Positions 38,603 through 47,240 of a DNA stretch of 64,000 nt are shown here, in pieces. The stretch covers positions 1-64,000 of the forward strand of contig JALSLW010000029.1 in NCBI GenBank assembly GCA_026988155.1, in the 5' to 3' direction. The DNA is from Methylomonas sp. Its GTDB lineage: Bacteria; Pseudomonadota; Gammaproteobacteria; Methylococcales; Methylomonadaceae. A model generated the notes under the pieces. It was not told the DNA's origin. It searched no databases and worked only from the letters and a program-made list of their open reading frames with translations. Position numbers and translations under genes: made by a program. How positions within the stretch are numbered: position 1 is the first letter of the stretch; each line of letters begins with the position of its first letter.

Positions 38603-39298
38603 ATGTTAAAACTTAAATCACAAATTAAAAATTTAGGCTTGGTAGTCGCGCTAGGTCTATTTTCAAGTACTGCTTCAGCAACTTCTACCTTACCTCTTTA
38701 CGATACTACTGGCAATACATTCAATAATTCAACAGAATTCGGAATAGGGGACTGGGGTGCATCTCGCTTTACTCTTAGTTCAACTGACTGCCCAAACGGT
38801 TGTAATATAACTGATACCAGTCTTCTTTTATTTGACAGCGAATTATTCTATGGTGACACTGCCTCTTTAGCGGGTGTTACATTGTCAGTGTATAGTGATG
38901 CAGTGAATGGACAGGCTCTAGGTCAGAAGCTATTTAGCTTTGATACCTCAGTTGAAATCGGTTCTGATTTAACGACAGTTTCATTCTTAGTTAATAGTGG
39001 TGAAAATTCACATGTGGAAAATGATACCTTTTATTGGCTTGCTCTTGAGAATGAGTCTCGTCTTAACCCAATAGCGTGGGGCTATAGTGATTTTGGCTCC
39101 CTTTCAGATTATTCGCTATTTGATCAAGGGACTTATCATGGCGATTTTGCAAGTTCACCATTTCATTTTACACTGAATGGCACGCCTAGTGTTTCTGCAG
39201 TTCCTGTTCCTGGAGCTGTTTGGATGATGGGGTCTAGTTTATTTGGGCTATTAGCGGTATCGCGTAGAAAATCAAATAAACTGATTTCTGTCAAATAA
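38603..39298 (+). CDS. PEP-CTERM sorting-domain protein, paralog of 23304 gene
   Basis: 231-aa secreted protein with a signal peptide (cleavage after STASA). The beta-rich domain with DCPNGCNITD is shared with the 23304 protein, and the tail VPVPGAVWMMGSSLFGL ends in RRKSNK. ATG 38603 is chosen as it matches the paralog start and the conserved leader (ATATAGAGAAAATT). The frame open from 38558 would put 15 residues before the signal peptide. It is predicted to be cut by exosortase and placed on the surface. No exosortase is nearby. Confidence 0.9.
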   Translation: MLKLKSQIKNLGLVVALGLFSSTASATSTLPLYDTTGNTFNNSTEFGIGDWGASRFTLSSTDCPNGCNITDTSLLLFDSELFYGDTASLAGVTLSVYSDAVNGQALGQKLFSFDTSVEIGSDLTTVSFLVNSGENSHVENDTFYWLALENESRLNPIAWGYSDFGSLSDYSLFDQGTYHGDFASSPFHFTLNGTPSVSAVPVPGAVWMMGSSLFGLLAVSRRKSNKLISVK

Positions 39299-39332
39299 CA
39301 GAATTAGAGAAAAACTCTTGTATTGTTACATT

Positions 39333-39362
39333 ATCTCCACCTGGTTTTAGCTAGGTGGAGAT
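39333..39362 (+). terminator. Hairpin after PEP-CTERM gene
   Basis: Perfect 10-bp arms ATCTCCACCT / AGGTGGAGAT with a 10-base loop, 35 bp after the stop. No T-run follows. The rest of the 384-bp gap to 39683 is AT-rich, with one weak 31-codon ORF at 39634 that overlaps the next gene and is not called. Confidence 0.7.
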
Positions 39363-39682
39363 ATAGAGAAACTAGATTATCCATAAGTTTATTCCATCTT
39401 AAACAAAATAAAAACTGAGCAACTGCAACACTATATATCACAGGTTCATTCCTGAAGTCTTCTATCAGGAATCTATCTGGTAGAGTAATAAAGCGTTTGA
39501 AAAAAGGCAAAGAAAAGTCTAGCTACATGATGACTTTGTTAATCCATTATTATTTCTATAAAGGTTAAGTCTATAGCGGGTCTTATGAGTGCTTTGATTG
39601 CATAATTATTTTTTAGATAGGTAGGATCAATATATGAGAACACTGATGCAAACTATTTATAGCATTAATGCTTTAAGTTTTT

Positions 39683-40963
39683 TTAAAAAACAAAATAATC
39701 TTCCATCAGAGAATCAAGTTTGTTACTGAGGCCGTCTTCTGTTTTTATATTGGTTAGCTGAATATAGAGGTCTTCAGAAATCTGTTCGAAAAGGCTGGTT
39801 AGTTCTGGGTCAAAGTGAGTACCGGAACCTTTTTTAATGATCTGGATAGATTCTGCATAAGAAAAACTTTTTTTATAGGGACGTATAGAAGTTAAAGCAT
39901 CAAATACATCCACAATTGCAAAGATTCTAGCATTGAGTGGAATTTTTTTACCTGCAAGACTGCTAAAATAGCCAGAACCATCAAATTTCTCATGATGAAA
40001 TTTCACCACATCTACAGCATCATTTAACCACTCACTGTGATTAATAATGTCAACACCATAAATGACATGACGTTGCATTTCTTTAAACTCTTTTTCGTTG
40101 AGTTTTCCAGGTTTTAACAGAATTGTGTCACTGATGCCTATTTTACCAACATCGTGTAAAAAAGCTCCCTTAATAAGAGCTCGTATTTGAGGTTTTTTCA
40201 GCTTAAACGTTTGAGCAAGGTAAATCGCATAAATAGTCACCCGATAATTATGTGCATTAGTATCGCTATCGCGTTTAGCTATTGCACCGCCTAAAACTTT
40301 CAGAAGGGTGATGTTTGCATGTGACAAGTCATTAGCACTTTTAAGTAAATCTTTATTTAAATGGATAATAATTGGATAAAGTACAAGTGTAGTAAAAACA
40401 ATTGTTGCAATGTAATGAGCCAAGGTTAAAACAGTGTCATATATCATTGCATTGATTTCTGTTGAAGAAACTCTGTAAATACCTTTTAAAAAACCTTTAA
40501 TCTGTTTGTTACCATTCCGTGTTAAAGGAATCTCAACATCCATGTACAATTCATTTTCTAATGCATTATGAATAAAATAGGTTCTGTAATTGATATTATC
40601 ATCCATTAATATCTTATGATTTTTACTGATCAGTTCATCCCGTATTTTATTAACATTAACCGTTCCTACTGTTAATAACAAATTATGCTTATCATTATAA
40701 AATTCAAGGATTATAAAGTGACTTTTTTTGAGCTTATCTTTTAGTGTTTTTTGAAATATTTGGAAGTTATTTTTGTTTTGACTTTGCCTGTACTGATTAA
40801 AGAAATCGACATACTGCCCTGATTCTTCATAAGCCATATGAACAACATTTTTTTCAATACGTTCCAGTTCGATATAGAGAGCTATTGCTGTTACGACTAA
40901 CGCGATGAGAGAGCTGGCAATTAACAATCTTTTAAAAACAATTTTATGGATGCTACCTGTCAT
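39683..40963 (-). CDS. HD-GYP-domain membrane protein (GYF variant)
   Basis: 426-aa protein with an N-terminal helix (12-32), a periplasmic sensor region to about 180, a second helix (181-203) and a C-terminal HD-GYP domain. HD is at 270-271 (FLHDVGKIG), followed by HHEKFDGSGY at 323-332. Residue 333 is Phe, so the GYP triad reads GYF. HD-GYP proteins degrade cyclic di-GMP. Pro loss is seen in variants and may or may not abolish activity. The ligands for metal appear present. It probably senses a periplasmic signal and adjusts c-di-GMP, for example for motility or the nearby surface proteins; that link is inference. Confidence 0.88.
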   Translation of the reverse strand: MTGSIHKIVFKRLLIASSLIALVVTAIALYIELERIEKNVVHMAYEESGQYVDFFNQYRQSQNKNNFQIFQKTLKDKLKKSHFIILEFYNDKHNLLLTVGTVNVNKIRDELISKNHKILMDDNINYRTYFIHNALENELYMDVEIPLTRNGNKQIKGFLKGIYRVSSTEINAMIYDTVLTLAHYIATIVFTTLVLYPIIIHLNKDLLKSANDLSHANITLLKVLGGAIAKRDSDTNAHNYRVTIYAIYLAQTFKLKKPQIRALIKGAFLHDVGKIGISDTILLKPGKLNEKEFKEMQRHVIYGVDIINHSEWLNDAVDVVKFHHEKFDGSGYFSSLAGKKIPLNARIFAIVDVFDALTSIRPYKKSFSYAESIQIIKKGSGTHFDPELTSLFEQISEDLYIQLTNIKTEDGLSNKLDSLMEDYFVF

Positions 40964-41130
40964 GTTGTGTTGATTAAGATGGCGGAAAATTATGGGTAAT
41001 CAGGTACACGTATAATCAATGGGGTATTAGCTGTAACAAAGCTATTTACTCGATGCTATGTTTTTTATTGAAGAGCAGACTGATAGTAAAAGTAACTACA
41101 GGTCACATCCTAAATTGTGTTGTTCTGCCA

Positions 41131-41595
41131 TTATTCCCCCCTTGATGATTTGTCGTCTGTATCACAACATTCAATCCAGGGCCATAAACGTCTCATGGCG
41201 AGAAATGCGAACGATGCTGACCAGGCTATCAGTAAAAGACCATTGAGCGCTTCGATACCTGTCAAAAAACGAATGTGACCCGCTGGGTGGATATCACCGA
41301 TACCGAGTGATGTGTAAATAACACTGGAAAAGTACATGTATTCCATGAAATCATTCACGGTCATGCCTTCTAAAACACCCAATTCAAATAATTCTATAGA
41401 TACAATATAGGCACCGGCATACAAAGCAATTTCAATAATGTGCGCCAAAAATAACATCATCACGATAAACAAGACTCGAGCCTGAGCCGGAAAATTTGGG
41501 TGAGGGATGGACACGGAAAGCCACAACAAAACTCTGTAATGAAAAAGTAGTGTCAGAATAACCAAAAATATGGCCAAAAAAACTGTTGAAATCAT
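41131..41595 (-). CDS. Two-TM potassium-channel-like protein
   Basis: 154-aa membrane protein with three or four hydrophobic helices and a pore loop reading SVIYTSLGIGDIHP. TSLGIGD is a K+ channel-type filter of the Ion_trans_2 family, with LGIG in place of the usual VGYG. The C-terminus is polar with CC and acidic residues (IECCDTDDKSS). It lies 21 bp downstream of the copper ATPase in the same direction, so it is probably the last gene of that operon. No regulatory RCK domain is present. Ion and role are not shown. Confidence 0.75.
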   Translation of the reverse strand: MISTVFLAIFLVILTLLFHYRVLLWLSVSIPHPNFPAQARVLFIVMMLFLAHIIEIALYAGAYIVSIELFELGVLEGMTVNDFMEYMYFSSVIYTSLGIGDIHPAGHIRFLTGIEALNGLLLIAWSASFAFLAMRRLWPWIECCDTDDKSSRGE

Positions 41596-41616
41596 AATTT
41601 CACCCTTATTAATGTC

Positions 41617-44187
41617 TTATAGAGATAATCTGCGTAATCTAAGCGCATTGGTAATAACCGAAACGGAACTGAAACTCATCGCAGCCGCCGCAATCATGGG
41701 TGAAAGCAATAGCCCGAAAAAAGGATACAAAACACCCGCGGCAACGGGCACACCTAATGCATTGTAAATAAAAGCAAAGAAAAGATTTTGCCGGATATTA
41801 CGCATCGTGCTGCTACTCAATAATCTCGCTTTGGATATGCCCAATAAATCGCCCTTTACCAGCGTAACACCAGCACTTTCCATCGCTACATCAGTCCCTG
41901 TTCCCATAGCTACCCCTACATGTGCCTGAGCTAATGCGGGTGCATCATTTATGCCATCGCCTGCCATGGCTACAATATGTCCCTCAGCTTGCAACCGTTT
42001 AACCACCTCGGTTTTCTGTTCCGGTAAAACCTCAGCGTGAACTTCATCAATACCCAGTTTAAGTGCGACCACCTCTGCGGTGGTACGACTGTCTCCCGTT
42101 AACATAACCACCTTAATGCCTTCTTCATGCAAGGCTTTTAAGGCTTCCGGGGTCGATTTTTTGATCGGGTCTGCGACACCGATAAGACCGGCTGCTTTGT
42201 TATCGATACTGACAAACATCACTGTCTGACCATCCTGACGTAATGACTCGGCCTGTTCGATCAGCTTGTCAATTTCTATACCTGATTCCTGCATCAGTTT
42301 ACGGTTACCCAGCCCAACCTTATGCCCTTTCACCTCACCCGTTACACCACGTCCAGTCAACGAATTGAAATCTTCAACCTGTGTCAAGGGCAAATCCTTG
42401 TTTTCAGCACCCTTGACGATGGCTTCAGCGAGTGGATGTTCACTGGCGCGTTCCAGGCTCGCGCCCATTTGTAGCACATCATGCTCCGTAAAATCATTTG
42501 CAGGCACCACAGTCATTAAGCTGGGTTTACCCTCAGTCAATGTGCCGGTTTTATCAACCACCAGGGTATCCACCTTTTCCATGATCTCCAGGACTTCGGC
42601 ATTTTTGATTAATACACCTGCCATGGCACCACGTCCTGTACCAACCATGATGGACATGGGAGTTGCCAATCCGAGTGCACAGGGGCAAGCAATAATTAAC
42701 ACCGCTACTGCATTAATCACAGCATGGGCAAGCCGGGGTTCTGGCCCCCACAGCCACCAGACGGCCATGGTTATCATAGCAATTAGCAGTACTGCTGGGA
42801 CAAAATAAGCGGCAACCATATCCACTAGTTTTTGTATGGGGGCACGACTGCGTTGAGCCTCGCTAACCATATGAACAATTTGCGCCAGCAAGGTGTCACT
42901 ACCCACCTTTTCTGCCCGCATTTGTATACTCCCCGTACCATTCACTGTGGCACCTATCAAGGTATCATCAATTGTTTTTTCGACAGGAATTGGCTCGCCA
43001 GTAACCATCGATTCATCAACAGAACTGTTTCCATCCAAAACGGTACCATCGACTGGAATTTTTTCCCCAGGTCTAACCCGCAAAATATCACCGGGCTTAA
43101 CTTGTTCAAGCGGAATATCCTTTTCTTCGCCATTATCCTGTATTAATCGAGCTGATTTAGGCGCTAAGCCTAACAATAATTTAATTGCAGCACTGGTTTG
43201 GCTGCGTGCTTTTAATTCCAGAACCTGACCCAGTAAGACTAAAGCAGTAATAACTGCTGCGGCTTCAAAATAGACAGCCACTGCACCTGATTCATCTCTC
43301 ATCAAATCAGGAAAAATTTCCGGCCAGAAGGTTGCAACCACACTGTAAATCCAGGCTACACCCACACCAATGGCAATCAAGGTAAACATATTAAGACTAC
43401 GATGGACCAGTGATGCCCAGCCTTTTTGAAAAAATGGCCAGCCGCACCACCAGACCACAGGTGTCGCCAAAGCAAATTGAAACCACTGCAAAGGCTGCGT
43501 TTTTACAAATGATGGCAGTAATGAGGGTGCTAAATCGTGAACCATTGCCAATACAAAGACGGGTAAGGCAAGCACAACACTGACCCAAAAACGTCGGGAC
43601 ATATTATCCAGTTCTGCTGAATCCTGTTCAGATTCAGTATCCCGTGCTTCCAGTGCCATGCCACAGATTGGACAGTCCCCCGGTTGGTCTCGTATGATTT
43701 CAGAATGCATGGGGCAAACGTATTCTTGCTGAACGGATACAGCAGGTCCATCTATTAGCTCCAAAGTCATCCCGCATCTTGGACAATCTCCGGGTAAATC
43801 TTGTTGTATTTCCGGGTGCATGGGACAGCTATAAAGACGTTGACCATCCAGAGAGGTTGTTACAGGGGATAGGATGTGATTGGCATTGTGCTGATGGGAA
43901 GCTGTGTGTGAGCAATGGCTTTTTTGTTTGTCCGGCAAGCGCAGACTGACATTATAAATTGGCACCCAAATTAGCGCGAAATACCAGCCGTATCCATAGC
44001 TTTCCACCAAGCCCAGGAGGAAACTACTCCAGCTCAGCCATTTAAAACCCGGTAATAATGCTTGCCAGGAACGGTACATAGCAGCATCAGGAAAGATTAA
44101 ATCAAAAACAACGCAAAGCGTAAATGACATGGCAAGAAATAAACTGCTGGCATGACCAACAGCAGTCAAAGATAAGCTCTGTTTCAT
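41617..44187 (-). CDS. copA: Cu(I)/Ag(I) P1B-type ATPase with fused DUF5676-like domain
   Basis: 856-aa copper-exporting ATPase. Residues 1-85 are a two-helix module ([39 protein letters not shown]) like the stand-alone DUF5676 membrane proteins of metal islands. A His-rich linker follows, then two heavy-metal-binding motifs CPMHPEIQ...CPRCGM (121-140) and CPMHSEII...CPICGM (158-177). The pump has TGEP, CPCALG (501-506), DKTGTLT with Asp545, and TM motifs YN and MSFSS that mark Cu(I) transport (P1B-1). Classic CxxC N-terminal domains are absent. It overlaps the upstream YHS gene by 4 bp. Confidence 0.93.
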   Translation of the reverse strand: MKQSLSLTAVGHASSLFLAMSFTLCVVFDLIFPDAAMYRSWQALLPGFKWLSWSSFLLGLVESYGYGWYFALIWVPIYNVSLRLPDKQKSHCSHTASHQHNANHILSPVTTSLDGQRLYSCPMHPEIQQDLPGDCPRCGMTLELIDGPAVSVQQEYVCPMHSEIIRDQPGDCPICGMALEARDTESEQDSAELDNMSRRFWVSVVLALPVFVLAMVHDLAPSLLPSFVKTQPLQWFQFALATPVVWWCGWPFFQKGWASLVHRSLNMFTLIAIGVGVAWIYSVVATFWPEIFPDLMRDESGAVAVYFEAAAVITALVLLGQVLELKARSQTSAAIKLLLGLAPKSARLIQDNGEEKDIPLEQVKPGDILRVRPGEKIPVDGTVLDGNSSVDESMVTGEPIPVEKTIDDTLIGATVNGTGSIQMRAEKVGSDTLLAQIVHMVSEAQRSRAPIQKLVDMVAAYFVPAVLLIAMITMAVWWLWGPEPRLAHAVINAVAVLIIACPCALGLATPMSIMVGTGRGAMAGVLIKNAEVLEIMEKVDTLVVDKTGTLTEGKPSLMTVVPANDFTEHDVLQMGASLERASEHPLAEAIVKGAENKDLPLTQVEDFNSLTGRGVTGEVKGHKVGLGNRKLMQESGIEIDKLIEQAESLRQDGQTVMFVSIDNKAAGLIGVADPIKKSTPEALKALHEEGIKVVMLTGDSRTTAEVVALKLGIDEVHAEVLPEQKTEVVKRLQAEGHIVAMAGDGINDAPALAQAHVGVAMGTGTDVAMESAGVTLVKGDLLGISKARLLSSSTMRNIRQNLFFAFIYNALGVPVAAGVLYPFFGLLLSPMIAAAAMSFSSVSVITNALRLRRLSL

Positions 44188-44450
44188 GGGGTATCTCCAT
44201 CAGAATTGAGGTATACATCAGGGGTATCATCAAATTTAATCAGGCAATTACGAGAGCAAAAACGGTATTCTTTTCCCTGATACATTTTACTAAATCCCTT
44301 TTCCTGGGAGACTTCCATCCCACAAACAGGGTCAATTGACTTTTCTTGTTTGTGTTGATGAGAGCCATGAACAAGATGAGCGCCACAGGTAAAGCGCATA
44401 ATAAAGTAAAAGAATCCGGCATAAAGCAAAAATGAAATTAATTCTTCCAT
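44184..44450 (-). CDS. YHS-domain membrane protein
   Basis: 88-aa protein with an N-terminal helix ([17 protein letters not shown]), a short His-rich stretch ([11 protein letters not shown]) and a YHS domain (DPVCGMEV...[13 protein letters not shown]). YHS motifs bind metals through their cysteines and are frequent in copper export systems. Its stop overlaps the ATPase start (ATGA), so the pair is translationally coupled and it probably delivers or senses Cu for the pump. Confidence 0.88.
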   Translation of the reverse strand: MEELISFLLYAGFFYFIMRFTCGAHLVHGSHQHKQEKSIDPVCGMEVSQEKGFSKMYQGKEYRFCSRNCLIKFDDTPDVYLNSDGDTP

Positions 44451-44480
44451 TAGTTTTTCCTCTTTTTTTATTGACGTGAC

Positions 44481-44502
44481 TACTATTTGTATTTAAATAG
44501 TA
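44481..44502. promoter_or_regulatory. Perfect dyad before the YHS-ATPase genes
   Basis: TACTATTT-N6-AAATAGTA, a perfect 22-bp palindrome in the 76-bp gap between merR and the YHS gene. It is shaped like a regulator site, but no -10 at MerR spacing is visible next to it. It could be an operator for an internal promoter or a small hairpin. Confidence 0.4.
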
Positions 44503-44526
44503 AACTTATTCCTCATTTTTTCTCTA

Positions 44527-44979
44527 TCAAATTTTACTAACGATTTTAGGGGGTGTATCTTTGACCGCTGATGAATCTATAGATTCAATCAAGGCACAAA
44601 TACTATTACCATCGGGAATTCCATCTGGCATCCCCTGCCACTTTGCCAGAGCTTCTTCCATATGATGCTGTAGTTCCATTAGCTGTGCTAGTCGCTCTTT
44701 ATTGGACTTAAGACGCTGTTGTATAAAATCTCGAACTAATGGGCAGGGAGATGACCCTTTTTTGCTTTGTTCAATAATATGTTTAATTTCTTTTAGCGAG
44801 TAACCCAGATACTGAGCTCGCCTGATAAAATCCAGATGCTTAATATCTCGTTCACTAAAAGTCTGATATCCATTATTTTCATTACGTTTGGGTTTAAGCA
44901 AACCTATTTTTGCATAATACCTGACCGTATCTTTACTCACATTGCATTTTAGGGCTAACTCACTGACTTGATAAGACAT
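44527..44979 (-). CDS. MerR-family metal-responsive regulator
   Basis: 150-aa activator/repressor. The N-terminal winged helix is typical (VSELALKCNVSKDTVRYYAKIGLLKP...GYQTFSERD). The dimer helix is followed by Cys79 (SSPCPLV) and Cys128 (GNSICAL). Cys79 is the residue that marks divalent (Zn/Cd/Pb/Hg) MerR sensors, while Cu(I) sensors have Ser there. The regulated pump is copper type, so the inducer is uncertain. The gene lies between the Cys-rich unknown gene and the YHS-ATPase genes and is probably autoregulated from the promoter at 45576. Confidence 0.88.
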   Translation of the reverse strand: MSYQVSELALKCNVSKDTVRYYAKIGLLKPKRNENNGYQTFSERDIKHLDFIRRAQYLGYSLKEIKHIIEQSKKGSSPCPLVRDFIQQRLKSNKERLAQLMELQHHMEEALAKWQGMPDGIPDGNSICALIESIDSSAVKDTPPKIVSKI

Positions 44980-45018
44980 CGTTTAGCTACTATTACAAGC
45001 AATCGCAATATTCATTCA

Positions 45019-45525
45019 TTATCTCATCCATTCCGCAATCAGTTTTTGACATTGATTACTCCATATACAGGTTTTGTCCTTACATAGTTTGGAATGATCG
45101 GACTGAAAACAAGAACGCTGCTGACTTGCTTTTTGAATAACCCGAACCAGTTCGGTTATTTGAGTAATGTTCTCCGAGTTTTCAACACCAATAGCTTTTG
45201 CTAACTGTTGCAAACTAACATGAGTCATTCCTCCGTCTTCTTTGCACACTAAAAGATAGTCAGATATCAGCTTTTCTTTATACTCTTTTTCATCCGGCTG
45301 CCTGTCGTTTAGTTGATGACTAACTTTAGATACCCTGGTTTTTGCTTTTTTGAAATTAACAACTGCTGAAACATCTTGATGTTTGGTTATACTGAGTTCA
45401 ACGCACTTGTTGTTAAAAGCAGATGAAGTATTATCTTTGTGTTCAATCTCACTATTTTTTTGTTGAACTGATCTATCCTGATCGCTTAAATAGATCGCTG
45501 CATTTAGCTTAAACTTTGCATTCAT
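45019..45525 (-). CDS. Unknown protein with C-terminal four-Cys cluster
   Basis: 168-aa protein without signal peptide or membrane segment; family not recognised. The first 85 residues are polar and probably disordered. Residues 85-135 look like a small helical domain (VSLQQLAKAIGVENSENITQI). The end has Cys139, Cys148, Cys153 and Cys159, a pattern suited to binding Zn, Cu or an Fe-S cluster, next to IWSNQCQKLIAEWMR. It has a strong RBS (AAGGAGGAC) and stands first behind a MerR-type promoter, ahead of merR and the ATPase. A role in metal sensing or buffering in the cytoplasm is likely but inferred. Confidence 0.72.
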   Translation of the reverse strand: MNAKFKLNAAIYLSDQDRSVQQKNSEIEHKDNTSSAFNNKCVELSITKHQDVSAVVNFKKAKTRVSKVSHQLNDRQPDEKEYKEKLISDYLLVCKEDGGMTHVSLQQLAKAIGVENSENITQITELVRVIQKASQQRSCFQSDHSKLCKDKTCIWSNQCQKLIAEWMR

Positions 45526-45575
45526 TATTTGTCCTCCTTAAAAAGCAATGATTCAAAACCTACCTATTGCATCTG

Positions 45576-45607
45576 ATTTTAAAACATTGGAGTTACACTT
45601 ATGTCAA
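45576..45607 (-). promoter_or_regulatory. MerR-type promoter
   Basis: On the minus strand TTGACA is followed after 20 bp by TAAAAT. The overlong spacer holds an imperfect dyad (ACATAAGTGT / ACTCCAATGT), the hallmark of promoters twisted open by MerR proteins. The predicted start is about 44 bp before the Cys-rich gene. Spacing and boxes are direct observations. Confidence 0.7.
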
Positions 45608-45741
45608 GTTTCTACTTTATGTTGGGTGTGATTTAATAGGCTGATATCGTAGCTAAAACCTCTCCTACAAAGGTATCAACTAAAATTCCGTGAGATCAGG
45701 TGCTCTCATTTTACTTTTAATCTTGAATTTATTGAAAAGTG

Positions 45742-46050
45742 TTAATGACTATGTCCACTACTGCTACTTGATGAGTTATGTCCTCGTGAAGATTTGCTCT
45801 CTCCTATTTTATTTATTGTTCCATCTCGTCGTATATAAATAAAATCGCCATTAGCGAGTTCCTGCATTTTTCCTTTTTGAATATCAATAGTTTCGCCTGT
45901 TTTATCTGTAATTTTTACTACTTTGCCATTATCGATAACCAGATTTGAGCCATCCATCAGGTGTAATGACTCACTACTGTTTTTGGCAGTAGAAGCACAT
46001 GCAGAAAGTGTAACTAGTAAAACTGAAATTGAGATTAATTTTATTTTCAT
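45742..46050 (-). CDS. DUF6799-like lipoprotein, His-rich end
   Basis: 102-aa lipoprotein. The signal ends in LSAC and is followed by a small domain of repeated hairpins (LMDGSNLVIDNGKVVKI, IDIQKGKMQELANGDFIYI) like the DUF6799 proteins of copper loci. The tail is Ser/His-rich (GHNSSSSSSGHSH). The tail could bind Cu or Ag in the periplasm. ATG 46050 is chosen over TTG 46062 because the paralog at 47151 begins with the same MKIK. A related protein lies at 58094. A short hairpin (46085-46106) separates it from the cytochrome c gene. Confidence 0.75.
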   Translation of the reverse strand: MKIKLISISVLLVTLSACASTAKNSSESLHLMDGSNLVIDNGKVVKITDKTGETIDIQKGKMQELANGDFIYIRRDGTINKIGESKSSRGHNSSSSSSGHSH

Positions 46051-46190
46051 TGATTTAACCAAATTGTAAGATTGTTATAGAACACCAACATTGATGCCAG
46101 TGTTGGGCAATTGATGGGGTTAAAAAAAACGGAAAAAATTATTTTAAAATTTACTGTGCTTAAATGGTTAGCTGAGTTTTGTTAATACTT

Positions 46191-46736
46191 TTAATGACTG
46201 TGATCACTATGATCATGTTTTATTCCATTTTCTAAATTTCTTAGTGATAGAACATAGGCATACACTGACTGAATTTCCCTTTCGTTTAATACAGTTTCCC
46301 AGGCTGGCATTGGTGTACCTTCAATCCCTTTTTTTATAATATAAATACGCCCTTGGTCAGAATAATACTTAGTATGTTCAGAATCAGTAAAATCAGCTGG
46401 TTTTTGTTTGAATCCAGCAGCGGCTTGACCATTTCCTTTACCATTCTCACCATGACAAACTGCACATGATTTAAAGAATATTATTTTTCCAAGCCTCAGC
46501 TGTTCTTCCGTGGCAGGTGGCACAGGATGATTGTATTTATCACCAAGTGCAAACTTTAATCTTTGTTTTACATCATTCATGTGACCCATATGTCCCCCTG
46601 AATGACCTCCTTCTGCATGTTTATGATGAGCACTATGTTCTGCATCTTGCTTTTTTTCAGAAATTGAACATCCTGTTGTTATTGATCCAATAACAATTAA
46701 AACAGCAGTTCTTAGAGCAAATCTCGTGGATTTCAT
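46191..46736 (-). CDS. His-rich lipoprotein cytochrome c
   Basis: 181-aa lipoprotein (lipobox TTGC, Cys23) with a His/Gly-rich linker (HSAHHKHAEGGHSGGHMGHM). It has one class I heme domain, with CAVCH near residue 91 and a Met ligand in GTPMPAW, and a His-rich end (HDHSDHSH). Heme suggests redox work at the membrane, and the His stretches suggest Cu or Zn binding. It may oxidise Cu(I) or pass electrons in copper handling; this is inference from the neighbours. RBS AAAGGAAAG precedes ATG. Confidence 0.85.
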   Translation of the reverse strand: MKSTRFALRTAVLIVIGSITTGCSISEKKQDAEHSAHHKHAEGGHSGGHMGHMNDVKQRLKFALGDKYNHPVPPATEEQLRLGKIIFFKSCAVCHGENGKGNGQAAAGFKQKPADFTDSEHTKYYSDQGRIYIIKKGIEGTPMPAWETVLNEREIQSVYAYVLSLRNLENGIKHDHSDHSH

Positions 46737-47019
46737 AGCTTTCCTTTTAGTGCGTGCTTATAGTTGTATTATCACATTCAGTTAAGCAATATTGTGTTCG
46801 GTAGAAGTGGCTTCTAGTCACGACCGCAATAATATCAAAAGATAATTGCAGCTAAAGCAGCTCATACAGACGCTGCTTTTTCTTAACTAAATGACAGTGT
46901 TGTTAAGCCATAAAATTTAATTAAATCATATGGTTATATGGTGTAATTATTGCCACTATATTTACGGAGTTGACTTCGGCATTACAGTTTTTCCTACCAG
47001 CCTAGATAGACAAAAACGA
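46737..47019. other. Intergenic stretch with repeat relics
   Basis: 283 bp without a gene. It contains a motif GAAGTGGCTTCTAGTCACGA whose core (CTTCTAGTCA) recurs at 51011-51020 after the first histidine kinase, probably a fragment of a dispersed repeat. Confidence 0.4.
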
Positions 47020-47151
47020 TCAATGTTGATGCCCACCCCCACTATGTGTATGCCCGTGTTCATTTTCTTCTTCACTATTTCTTGAGTTGGTAGAAGCACA
47101 TGCAGTAAGTGTAATTAGGATGAGTGATAAAACGATTGACTTTATTTTCAT
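47020..47151 (-). CDS. 43-aa His-rich mini-lipoprotein
   Basis: A very short gene with a lipoprotein signal (MKIKSIVLSLILITLTAC, Cys18). The mature part is only 26 residues and holds EHGHTHSGGGHQH. The N-terminus is nearly the same as in the DUF6799-like lipoprotein at 46050 (MKIK...TAC/SAC-AST), but the whole hairpin domain is missing and just the His tail remains. It is thus a paralog reduced to anchor plus metal-binding tail, or a naturally minimal Cu/Zn-binding lipoprotein. Confidence 0.65.
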   Translation of the reverse strand: MKIKSIVLSLILITLTACASTNSRNSEEENEHGHTHSGGGHQH

Positions 47152-47240
47152 AGGGTTCACCAGATTAAATGTTGAGTTATTGAAAAATATATTTAGTGTT
47201 GATATTCGAATTTTTTTAAATAGTCAGGGTAGAAGAATGA

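Noticed and set aside
39634..39729. 31-codon ORF with a weak RBS
   Set aside because: It overlaps the 3' end of the convergent HD-GYP gene and has no recognisable features.
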